Assembly: GCA_013368315.1 (NCBI GenBank)
Contig: JAACJM010000013.1
Coordinates: 620,001 to 684,000, forward strand
Length of the DNA: 64,000 nucleotides
Direction of reading: 5' to 3'
Source: Tetrapyrgos nigripes
Taxonomy: Eukaryota; Basidiomycota; Agaricomycetes; Agaricales; Campanellaceae
Positions 47,055-57,969 of this stretch are shown piece after piece; the stretch's first letter is position 1; every line of letters begins with the position of its first letter. Both the position numbers and the translations under genes were made by a program. The notes below the pieces were generated by a model that was not told where the DNA came from, did no database searches, and worked only from the letters and a program-made list of their open reading frames with translations.

Positions 47055-49455
47055 CCCCCGAAGAACTAACACACCCAACCCAAGCGTTATAATTATACTT
47101 TTCTAGGTTCTTGACGCATACAAAGGGGACTAGGGTCTGTGCGCCTCCGTCTCCGTTTCCAGATCCGTCTCCTTGTCCCTATGCGTCTCCGTTTCCTGCA
47201 TTCGTGTTGGAATCTGAGTCGCCTGCGTTTGAGGAGTGGTTGGGATTGCCAGCGTCTAGTTGCATTACTAGCGTGTCTGTTGTATCTTGGGACTCCGAAC
47301 TCGAACCCGAACCCGAAGCAGACCCAGACCGAACAACTCTCGCTCGAACACTCAAACTCTGTATCCCCCATCCCCACCGGCGTCGGGAAACCCAATTGGC
47401 ATAGCAAGTTTACTCAATCCAGCTGGGACGGAGAATGTTTGGGAGATGATGTTGTTATCGACGTCAGCGTCAGTGGTGGTGGCGGCGTTGGATGATGATG
47501 AGGAAGACGAGGAAGGTGTATGAGCATACACCTCAAACGTCACATTCGCAGGCTCAGCCAAAAGTGTGATGACCCAGACGGTGTCTTCAACCTGTCGTTA
47601 TAAGGGGGCGTCAGTAACCAGTTCTCTCTCGCCGGATCGTAGAACAAGAACGACAAAACAGAAAGGACACTAGACCAAAACAAAAAAAAAAAACAAAAAG
47701 GGACTCGAACACTCACCAACTCTTTCCCCGTCACTTCCCCACCGGGTCACCTACTTGAGCTTGAGCAGAATGAGTCCTCGACCACACAACCAACTTTTCG
47801 TCTTCTTTCAAAATGTCGGGGTATTGTCCACCGTTTTTGAATGCAGAAGCGTAGTAGGATGTAAGTGGGAGCCAGGCTAGATATAGAAGCAGAAGAAAGA
47901 AAAAGACAGATTGTTAGCATTCAGCATTTAGTATGCGTAAGAGTAAGAGTAAGAATAAGAGTCAAAGAGTTAAAGATAAGAAGGGTAGGGTGGGTAGGGT
48001 GGGTAGGCGAGAAAGAAGAAAGCACCCCGACTCACCAGCATGCCCCATGCCCCCCGTCCAAGCCTCACTCCCCGTAGGTTGAGCCCCCTTGATAGGACTT
48101 ATATAATGTGATTCGCCATAGTCGTTCCAGGAGATTATTTGGATGATGTCGATGTCGAAGGGATTGGATGGGGACGAGGCGTCGTCATTGCCATTGTTCG
48201 GGAAAGTAGTATCGACGAGAGCCTCCCAACGTTTAGCGTAGAGGTGTTGGTCTGCTGTGTAGAGGAACTGTATAAGAAGAAAGCAAGGTGGTTTAGTATT
48301 TGTATTCGTATTCGGGTAATGATTCAAGGGGGAAGGGCAACGACTGAAGGGGGACACTGGGTTGGACTCACATTCTTATTAAATGTTGTATATTTTGTTG
48401 TTTCCTTGACCTTTGTCTCTTTCAACATCTCGTTTCCTCTGGAAGGGAAACGAAAACCAACTCGTGCTCTCACTATCACTCTTCTCAGAAGGCGAAGACG
48501 AAGAGGACGCAAGCCACCTCTTGGATGGTGAACCCCCGTCAACCCCAACCCCTTGACATGAAGCAAATCCCCATCCGCCGATCCGATGAATTTGCTGAGT
48601 GCTGAGGATATGGTTGAGGCTATTGTTTTCGTTTGTTGGTTGGCGTTTGGAAGCGACGTTGGAATTGGAAGAGGCGGCATCGTCTGAAGATCCTCCAAGG
48701 AACCCTCCGAGGAATGTAGATAGATGAGGAATAATATTGGTCGCGTCTGGGGCAGACCCAGACAGCCCAAGTAAATCCGTAAGAGCTGACGAAAGAGAAG
48801 TATCCGAAGATCCCTGGGAGGCGGTTGTTAATTCGACTGGCCAGGCTCCGTTCCACTGTAAACATGAAGCATTAGCATAACGATAAAGAAAGAAATGATT
48901 GGTACGCACATTAAAATCCCCATTCATAACTCCCCCCCGTTAACAAACTCGTTAAACGAATTCGGATCCATGAAAAACGAAGGGACAAAAGTAATCTTTC
49001 CCCTCAACTCATCATGTTTGAGTAAACTGACTACTCCATCCATTCAAAGGGGAATCTTGTCCAAACGTACAAGCTTCCCCCGAAAAGGTCGATACGAGTG
49101 GAAGTGGATCCGGAGAAGTTTTTGAATACCTCAGTTGATTAGGATGACCGGCGAATTTGAGAACGAGGGAGCGTAAAGCCTGTGCATCGGTAGGAGAAGC
49201 ACAAGGAAGGGAGGACATATCCAAGGATAAAATCCAACCCGGATTGAAGAGCAGCTTGGTGTGCGTCGGCTACGCGGTCAGGCTGCCATGGGTCTGTGCC
49301 AATGTTGAGAGCGAAGCCGTCGATGTTGTGTTCAGAGGCTAGGGAGATGTCGTCTGACCAGTCTGCAGGGGGGGTTAGGTGGACGTAAGAAGAAAAGACC
49401 CGGACTGACCTTGAATAGTGTAAGGAAATGTGTTACCGACAATATGATGAGCGGT
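47055..49455 (-). pseudogene. GH71 alpha-1,3-glucanase, copy y2 (long, frameshifted)
   Basis: Same order as y1 and with a better N-terminal motif, AHHIVGNTFPYTIQ (near 49.43 kb), then an intron and DWSDDISLASEHNIDGFALN, DMSSLPC, LVSTFSGEACTFG, WNGAWPVELTTASQGS, IISWNDYGESHYISPIKG (near 48.1 kb) and the C-terminal beta-domain (TFEVYAHT, LAMPIGFPD). Lesions: the shared change between GLDFIL and DMSSLPC; an inserted T near 49,019 giving SQFTQT and a stop; loss of the SPWFFTHFGAD block near 48.39 kb; and frame changes in the C-terminal region. The signal peptide is replaced by a VMA6 fragment. Confidence 0.8.
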
Positions 49456-49754
49456 TGAAGGAAGTGTCGCTGACGTCATGCTCTCTTTCGAATCAGACCG
49501 TCGTACAGTCAACATCACCACCAACTCTTTCAACATCGAGCTCTCTAAAGAACAACGTGCGAAATCGTTCCCCGAGGGGAATAACCAACTCGCCAAAGCG
49601 GATGAGTTGGACCAAGTTCGAGCGGTTTGTGAGAATGTGTCTGAGTATAGGAGTTTCTTTTTGGATTCCCCTTCATCTGGTGCGGTTAATGGAACGGAAG
49701 GAGATGGAGATGAATTAAGCGCCGTCTCGCAGTTAGAGGACAGGTTTTTCCACA
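49456..49754 (+). pseudogene. VMA6 exon fragment, unit 2/3 joint
   Basis: About 300 bp clearly derived from VMA6 16,358-16,672: [24 protein letters not shown], [26 protein letters not shown] and [12 protein letters not shown] are all readable. A 15-base loss ([13 protein letters not shown] reads KSFPEG) and several substitutions show it is old. It is not expected to make a subunit d: only one internal exon remains. Confidence 0.92.
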
Positions 49755-49759
49755 AAATC

Positions 49760-51060
49760 AGCCAAATCCGCATCTTAGTATACGAACCAGAATCAGGGGT
49801 ATGGGGCCAGTTTTTATACGAACCTGATACAGGCCTTAGAGCTTCCTATAGAGAGTTACAGAGGCGGAAAAACAACACTTCTTTGTTGAGTATTAAGCTG
49901 TACTAGTACTACGCTATCTAGCTATACAACAAATGAAATACATTGATCAATCAACGTCAATGTCCTCCTCAGCCCCTCCTGCTCCTGCTCCTTCCGGCTG
50001 CGGAAAGCCTTCATAGTAGGCACCAATCTCGTCCATGAGAAGACAGTGCTTGATAGGCCGCCATATCATCTGTCGTCTGCACACGCATGGTTGCCGTGCT
50101 GCCTTGTAAATATGAACACATAATATCCGCGCCAGATACTTGAAAAAGACTTCGGATGGAAAAACTGCAAAAGCTTTTGTTCCGAAGCCGAAGGGATGCA
50201 TCAAAAGAGGATTGTTGAATAAAGTGCGACTATGGAATTCAAAAACCTGTACAGCGATGTTTGCTGCCTCAGTGCAGCATGTTTGCCATTTTTGCCGCCG
50301 CTTTTTGAGTACATGGTGAGCACTGCATGTACATGCCGTTAGTAGAATAATATATGTGTAAGATAGAAGGCTCACCTTGGCCAAGGTATAGTATACCGCT
50401 ATCAGTCGAAAAGAGCCAATACGAAGAGGATGGATTTGAGTGACCCTCGCAGTGTCAACGCCATCCTGGTACAACGGGACTTGGTATTGAAGAAATATCC
50501 GTTTTCGTTTGGATGAAGCCTAACGCAGAATGATTCAGAACAAGCCGATATGCAGCAAAGAGCGCACCCAACTTACCTTATTCGCTGTTGTCGTCGCAAC
50601 TGCAGCAGCGTTGGCAGCATTACCGGTGAGTGTCTGCTTCTCCTGCCAGCAGATACGTCTCCCATGCCCTGTGGTGATCCCTCGGTTCTCTGATAACTTC
50701 ATTTCATCGTAGGACTTGAATGCCCGTGTGATTTGTTTTCGAAGGCTTTCACCTGGATTGGTGGAGATAATGCAGGTATGACTCTGCCGCGGGTACGAAT
50801 AGCGTGAACTGCATGAAATATCTCATGCTTTGCACGCAATGCAACCCCAAAGAGTCCACCGATACCTGCTCGAAATCGTCGTTGGAAAGGAGAAGTGTTG
50901 ACGGTTTTTCCGGGACCCGATCAGGGAGTGTATTCGTTAGGGACAAGACTTCCTCTAGGGCACGACAATCTTGAGTCAGTGAGAAACTCCTCGTATTCCT
51001 CACCTGAAATCTCAGGTAATCCAGAATTCTACATAGCAAAGAGAGTAGAGTCAGTGCAAA
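49760..51060 (-). other. Unidentified multi-exon gene fragment inserted in unit 3
   Basis: Sequence found only here in the window, between the VMA6 fragment and membrane protein copy 4. Minus-strand exons can be followed: NPGESLRKQITRAFKSYDE, then GNAANAAAVATTTANK, an intron (about 50,522-50,577), ASSKRKRIFLQYQVPLYQ with VTQIHPLRIGSFRLIAVYYT, an intron, then CCTEAANIAVQVFEFHS to an acidic end EEDIDVD at 49,947. I do not recognise the family; the upstream part has stops. It may be a remnant of a dispersed gene or mobile element. Confidence 0.4.
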
Positions 51061-51068
51061 TATTTTAT

Positions 51069-53357
51069 CTAGTCACCATCCCAAACAATAGTGAAGGAAT
51101 CAATATCGGAATGATCCAAGCCTTCATCGTCCGAAACAGAGTTGGCATCGGCATTGTCATTGCTATACTGACGTCTATTCCTCCTAACGTCGCTTGGGGT
51201 CCTTGCCATAGTGATAGTGGGCAAAGAAATCGCTCTAGCGTTTTCGTCACCGAAATTCACTCGATGAACGGGAGTGTGTACGCTGATGAGTGAGAGTCCG
51301 CGAAACTGTCCATGTCCATGTCCATGTCCGATTCTAGTGCCAGTGCCAGATGCGATTCCCCCGTAAGCCGTTGGGTCTACAACGTGTACGAGGGGTTGAC
51401 CTTTTCAAATTCCTCTGCTACTCCTCCAGAACTTCCAAGTACCAAAGGTAACGGTGACTCTACCTTCCCAGAAGCACTTCCCCGACCTTTACAATACAAA
51501 CTCAAATTCGCCTTCAAGTTGTCCGTCCGACTCCTTCCAGCAAGCGTTCTCAACGTGCCGTATTCCTTGTCCTTCTCCGAAGAGCCAGACTTTTCGTGCG
51601 TCTGCGTCTGCGCCTGTGCAAAACTTGGAGCCTTCCTCTTCCTCATCGCGTTCCTTTTACGCCCATACACCACCGTTCCCAATACGAGTAATAGTAATCC
51701 TACACTACCCAACACCCAGCCGACGACAGCTGGATTTGTAGCACCCATGGATCCGGAAGTTAAACCCGAACTCGGGCCTTCGACCTTGCATTGAGCAGAG
51801 GCATGGAAGCGATGTCATCATAGGCTGCTTGGCAAGTGATGAAATCGAGACCGAAACCTGGAGTATGGGGTTGAGTGCCGCCTAGTTGCTTTGGGTCTAT
51901 GAATCGTTTGGAGTTGGAGTTGGAGTTGGTATTGGGGTCGGATGATTGGCCTTCGACTTGGGTACCGACGAAGTAATATGACGACGAGGGCGAGGGAGAA
52001 GAAGCGTCGGCCGTGTATGTAATGACATCGGCTGGGGAAGAAGACCCGGAATCGACAGGAGGAGTAGGAGACGCAGCCAGAGAAGATCAAGATCCAGTAG
52101 GCGTCGATGAAGACCCACTTGCTGAGTCTAACCCAGACCCAGACCCGGATGCCCCCTCGGACGCGTCATCCCCAGTATACCGAATCTCAGTAATCATAAC
52201 CTCCAACGTGTGTATCTCCCCATTGATCTCCTGCTCTGAATACAGCGGATTGAACTCCAATTCCAGGAATTTAGAAAGTGGGATAGGAGTGTCAGAGTTG
52301 GATGTTAGAGGAAGGGTTAGGTTGATGGGAGAATTGGAGTCGAGAGTGTAGGAGAGAGTTATATTGCCGTCGTTGATAGAGCTGGTAGAAGAAGCAGTGG
52401 ATGAGGAACGGGGGATGGTGCGATACAAGGAGATCGACGTTCCTAAAAGAGTAAAAGAGTAAAAGAACGGTGAATTCTGTGCGCTTAGTAAAACAATCAT
52501 AACATAAGAGACTAGTAACCTGCAAACGAAATCTTCACCGAATCCGAACCAAACCCCCAAGCCCAATGAGTCGTATTCATATACGACTTTACCGGCGTTT
52601 GGTTATCCAACACGAACGTCTCTGGACTCAACGCGCCCCAGTTGCCTTTGTACTGTAACACATGGCCGAGTCCACCGGTTCCACCATTCCCAGTACCAGA
52701 TAGATCGTCAGAGTACACATCCATATCATCTACGACGATATTGTTACCACGTAAAGTCGTCTGATTCCCAGCGGTAATCACCTCATAATCAAACGTCGGT
52801 GTTACCGGATACGTAGATGAGGTTGTGATCCACGGAGTCGGCGGGGAGGAGCGGAGAGAGGTATGTAGCGAGACCGGAAGGAGGGAGTGGTTGGGGAGTG
52901 AGAGGGTCTGAGTCGAGTTCGATGGCGTAGGCGGAGCCGGTATCTGAGGAGTCTGAAGAGTCTCCTGAGGATGAAGAGGGAAGAGAAAAGCGAGAGGAGA
53001 TGAAGACGCGGGTACCTAGATCGTTGCAATACGCAGAAAGAAAGACAGAATGAGATTAGCATTCTGTTCTTCCTCTACATGAACATCGAGATGGAGAAAA
53101 TAATCACCATTAAACTGAAGCTTAAACCACGCATTTCCGCAATCCGTACTATTTATCGTGGCCCAAGTGTTTTGATAATAGCCTCCAGCGACACCGAAAG
53201 TCAAAGCTTGAGACTCGGACTCGTTTGTAGAGTTTTGAGGGAACTTTTGAACATCACAGAGGTAGGTCACCTCTGCGTCTTGGTCGTCTATAATGTAATT
53301 GACAGTGACGTTGTTGTTGGAAGAGTCTGAGGAGCGTTTGAAAAATGAGAGACCCAT
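51069..53357 (-). pseudogene. Membrane protein copy 4, full length but broken
   Basis: Covers the whole copy-1 gene, from MGLSFFKRSSDSSN (ATG 53,357) to a C-terminus SFTIVWDGD. Unlike copy 1, its ectodomain keeps frame through SKFLELEFNPLYSE. It has a TGA in the stalk (GGATCTTGATC, near 52,087), a 10-nt loss near 51,787 and one lost base near 51,402 that ends the tail frame at PSYTL. The ectodomain part right of 52,801 is nearly identical to copy 1; the rest resembles copies 2 and 3. Confidence 0.85.
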
Positions 53358-54374
53358 AGCGACCTTTGAAATGGAAAAGAAGGGAAAGAGAGACTGGGTG
53401 AGTAGGACGTAGGAATGAACTGAAGTGTTGGTTTCGTGTTTGGCGTATGAGTATACTCCTAAGCAGCTTAACCTTGATTAGACGGCTTCGATAGTAGGCT
53501 TGAATAAAAGAGGGATAGGTGGGGCCGGGAATGGGCGGAAAGGATGGAGTTGGGGGGCGTAAAACCGTAAAATGTAATCTCCATATTGCTTGGAGGTCTC
53601 ATATAAGGAGGAGGAATAGCCCCCGAGCCCCCGTTTCGGTGTGATCATTCCGAATCCGAGACAGGATGCCCTCCGGACAATGTTCTGCATTCTAGAAGCG
53701 CTAGCGCGGCATCGTGTACGGTTCCTTGTCCGTCCGTCCCCCGTACACGATAGGATTTCATTCCAAGAAAAGAACAAGAATATATCTGGGAGAAAACGTT
53801 TGATTTGATTTCTTGTTTGCAGCGTGTGTGTTCATCGAGAGGTACTGAGAAGGCTGAAGGTTGGAGTTTACGTCGTCCGCTCGCGTTCATATCCTTTGTC
53901 CGACCCCTATCTTCCGCAGACCACGATCCCATTCCAAGGAGAATGCTGCTAGGGAATACCCTCAAAGCCCCCTGCGTTGAACAAAAATCCAACACTCAAA
54001 TGGCCGCATATTTTATTTTGTCTCTCAAACCTAGGGAATATTTTCTAGCCCTGTGGAGTCCACGGACCACGCGTCGTCGACAAACGAGATCGCGATCGTC
54101 GTGACTGTCTGGTGGACGCAAAAGAGAGTGAGGAGAGAGATGAGAGGAGAGACTCACTCAGGCAGAGCAGCAGTGCATCGTGTTGAGAGAAGAAAAAGAT
54201 ACTAGACAGATAAATACGATGAGTTCAAAGAATGTACTGTACATACATGTCATTCATTGTTCTTGTTCGTTCTCGTTCTTTTTCTTGGGCACGCTACGAA
54301 GTCAATGTGCCAACGTACCCGTGTTCGCTCTTTCTCCTCCCAATCATCCTGCAGACGAGATTTGAGCTACGGCG
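53358..54374. other. Gap upstream of membrane protein copy 4
   Basis: Copy of 19,812-20,833, including the direct repeat (about 53,758-54,095). An 11-nt block (TTGGTCCAATC) present near 20,370 is absent here. No gene was seen. Confidence 0.55.
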
Positions 54375-54645
54375 ATGTACTTCAAGCGGTTGAAGAACGG
54401 TGCGTATGTACTGCAGTGTTTTGTGTCTCAGAATTCTCATTCTATTAAAGGTCTTCAATTACTGCGATCCTCGGAGGCACCTCGGGATGTGGAATCATCC
54501 CATTCTCTCCGTACTATGGACAACCATTCTCTCCATAGTTTGGACGGCATGTATCCTACGGACGGCGCGTCAGCTGGTTCTCTTCGTCCCCCTGATCTGG
54601 ACAACGACAGGAAGCCTAGGAGAGGGTGATGAAACGGCGGAATAA
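54375..54645 (+). pseudogene. Internally deleted DUF6535 remnant R2
   Basis: Duplicate of the remnant at 20,834-21,110 with the same deletion junction (CCTAGGAGAGGGTGATGAAAC). The upstream ATG context reads TACGGCGATGTAC rather than TATGGCGATGTAC, so the first of two Met codons is lost. The identical junction shows the deletion predates the unit duplication. Confidence 0.8.
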
Positions 54646-57600
54646 AATGTAGCATCTCACTGCACGAAGGTTAGTTCCGGTAAAGGAAGGATATGAAATT
54701 AAGAAGGCTATTGTAGCGTGTACGCGTATGCTGAACGGATTGGAACAAGAATAAATTGATGAATTACGAACAGATTAGTGACGAGGCCGACGAGGATGAT
54801 GAATAATGAGCAGAGATACATAATCATCCACATCCATTCGTGAAACGTGATAAGTATTTATAATATGAAATCTTTTCGGTTTTTAGACTTCAGAAAGGAT
54901 GGAACATAAGTATCAAGGGTGGGAGGATGGAATTCATGATTAGACTTTAGAGACGAATCTAAAATAAGGAAGGAAGATAATGTTATTGTGTATTATCGAC
55001 AAGAACGAGAGCGGCCGCTGTGATGAGTCAAGGATAAGATAATTCGCACACATGAACACGATAAGAGAGCAAGGAGGGGTAGGGGGAGCGTGACCACAGA
55101 CAGACACAGAGACAGATATGGGCTTAGGGTTCTCACTCAGGCCCAGTGCAATTTGAAGACGTGCAATGTCAACCTCGGCAGCACTCGAGGACCACCCCGA
55201 CCTCGTCAACTCCAATCCCAACCTCAGCCCCAACCCACCATCTCTTCGCTCCAGAACGAAGTCCCACTCTCGCTTCGCATTAAACTGGAACCCCTAATTC
55301 ATCCTAGAAAACTCGGGCTCAGTCGCACGAGACCACTGAAGTTATGGCAGTCCAGAGAACTCGTAGTAGGGTCATATTACAGAAGCATTAATTCAAAGAA
55401 CGAAAAGAAAAGAATAGAGAATAAACCGGGGCCCAAGGAAGGACAGAGACGTCAAAGGTAGGGTAGCTATTGGAAACAATGAAGCCCAGTCCGGCTCGAT
55501 TAGAATCAGTCTATGGATATGAATTGTAAATGTGGTTCCGTGTTGCAAGCGGGTGGATTGGAAGGCTAGAATAGGAAAGAGAACAATAGTAAGTTTCGTT
55601 CGCAAAGGGGGTTATAATATAATGCCAATGCCGATGATGGGGGACTGGACTGGGGAAGGTTGAAAACGGACTCAGCGTTGCGTAGACGTAGAGGGATTTC
55701 CACTGTCCAGGCGTCGGCGTCAGAGCCTGAGGGGGATGGGGAGGGAGAGCCGATGGTAATGGTAACTGGTACCGGTGATAGCGTGGTCGTCAAAAACGAA
55801 ATCCGAAATCAGAAGCCTAGCGTGGAGGTGGAATTCGTGACTTTAAAATATGTGAAAGCAGATATCATCTGGGATGCCACTCCGCATCCTTATTCCTTGA
55901 AGATTCGACGTCTTGTCTGGTTGATTGTTGGGAGCAATGTGCTACCCGTACGGAAAGCTTGAACGCAGTCGTATATGAGTACTGGCCCTTCGGTGTGGGA
56001 GACGTGGATTACGTCTGAATTGATGAAGAAAGGGGCGATATTAGGAATAAGGGAAACGAAGGGGGAAAGAAGTTGGCCTGCACGTTTTGAGATTGCGTTG
56101 TGAGAGGTCCCTGAATGAGAAGCATGAGCTGCGTGTGAATAGAAACAAAGATCTACTCACCAGAGGTCTCGATGCTCGAAGCCTCTCAGAAGACACAATG
56201 GGATCCCACTACGCGTCCTCTTTCTTCAACCTTCCAGACGAGTGTGGCTAATCGCTTGAGTGCCTTCTAGCAGTCATCAGTTGGAAGGGGGAGTAGTGTT
56301 TTGGGGGAATGGATATATATTGTGTCTGATCGAAGTGAGGAGGTATGGAAGGGGACGAGATTTTTCAGCCTGCGTTTTGTGAGATATGTACCTGAATGAC
56401 AAGCATGAGCTATACGGCAAGAGACAGGAAAACTGAAGCACAAGTGCTCGCCGAGTAAAAAGAAATCGTTTTCAGGGAGACGTAATGCCTCAGAGGCGCA
56501 TCCTCCTTCCAATGAGACCCTGGACAAGTCGAATATCTGTCATCTCCTCAAGGTTGCTGGGAAGACACGTTCCAGCTGGAACATTGGACGAGAGTAAGCA
56601 TTTTACGTACCTTTGTTACAAGGAAAGGAGAATGTCTTTCTTCTGAATCCTCCGGCGTGTTTGAGGGAGATCGAGAAGAGTCGGTAGGAAGAGACAAAGC
56701 GGTCGACAGCATGATGTAGGCGGCGTCGAGGTTGTCCAACGGCGTTGACATGTCCGGAAAAAACTGAAAAAAAAGCGTCGGTTCAGAGCTAATAAGGAAG
56801 AAGCGCAGAAGCCAGCGTAGTAATTAGACTTCAGGAGGGGAAATGGTGATGATGATCTCGGAGCCTGGAAGATTTCATTCCAAGAAAAGAACAAGAATAT
56901 ATTTGGGCGAAAGCTTCTGATTTGATTTCTTGTTTGCAGCGTATGTGTTCATCAAGAGGTACTGCTAATGAAAAGGCTGGATCAAGGTTGGATGATCATG
57001 AAAAGAGTTTACGGACGTCATCCGCCGCTCGCGTTCGCATCCTCTTCCCCTATCTTGGTCCAATCTTCCGCAGGCTACGATCCCATTCCAAGGGGAATCC
57101 TCCTAAGGCATATATTCCCCTCAAAGCTCCTGCGTTGAACAAAACTCCAGCACTCAAATGGCCGCATATTTTATATTTTTTTAGAGCAGTATGAAGCGTG
57201 CGTGCATTTTGTTCTAGTTCTAGCCCTGTCGAGTCCACGCTGTTCAATTACGAGGTTGGCAGGGCTGCGATGGTCGACAGACGAGATTAATCGTTGTGGC
57301 TCATACAACTTCTTGAGTTTAGTTCCAGCCCTGCAAGTTTTCCTAGTCTTGACCGACGTAACAATTTCCTGATCAGAAATGCGAGACTCAAAGTCCAGAA
57401 GAAACTATATCGATAGGCGAATGGAAAGCGACTCTTCTATTCGAGAAAGTAGAGAAGGATCGGTGGTGGAGTGGGTTGTCTCGACATAGACGGGTAGCGA
57501 AGGGCAGCGTCGAACGGTCTATCATATGGGACTCTAAAGCCCGAGGTGGGGAAGGTTCCTCAACCGGCGACACTGGATCCATTACTTTCTGCATCAGCTT

Positions 57601-57969
57601 TTCCATACCTCAACTTGAGTAAGTAATTCCTTCCATTCAGTGAGACTGCTCTCCTGGGCTCATACATGAGTCTCCTTTCACGACATCCTTTGCAGTGAAA
57701 TGACACGCTCCGCTTCCGAAGAGTTGAAAACTTTCACCGAAAAGAGGGCCAAGTATTCGTCCTTCAAATGCAAAGGGCTATATTACCTCTCCCGCATTGG
57801 GCTTCAACCATTCGGCCTGTCAAATATCCCTATCTTCAGGGTTTCGAACTTATGAGGCGTCTGGAGGCTAAGTTGAATTATCTGCGTAGGCACGCTGCGA
57901 AGTCAACGTACCAACGTATCCGTGTTCGCTCTTTCTCCTCCCAATCATCCTGCAAACAAGACTTGAGCT
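54646..57969. other. Unit 3 copy of the region between remnant and type-A gene
   Basis: Counterpart of 21,111-24,445: DUF6535 3' flank, the unidentified minus-strand exon-like ORFs (54,940-56,760) and the second direct repeat (56,871-57,285). Differences are few, including a 12-nt loss near 56,166 and one added A near 56,624 that keeps MSTPLDNLDAAYIM... open to its GTACGT donor. Confidence 0.5.
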
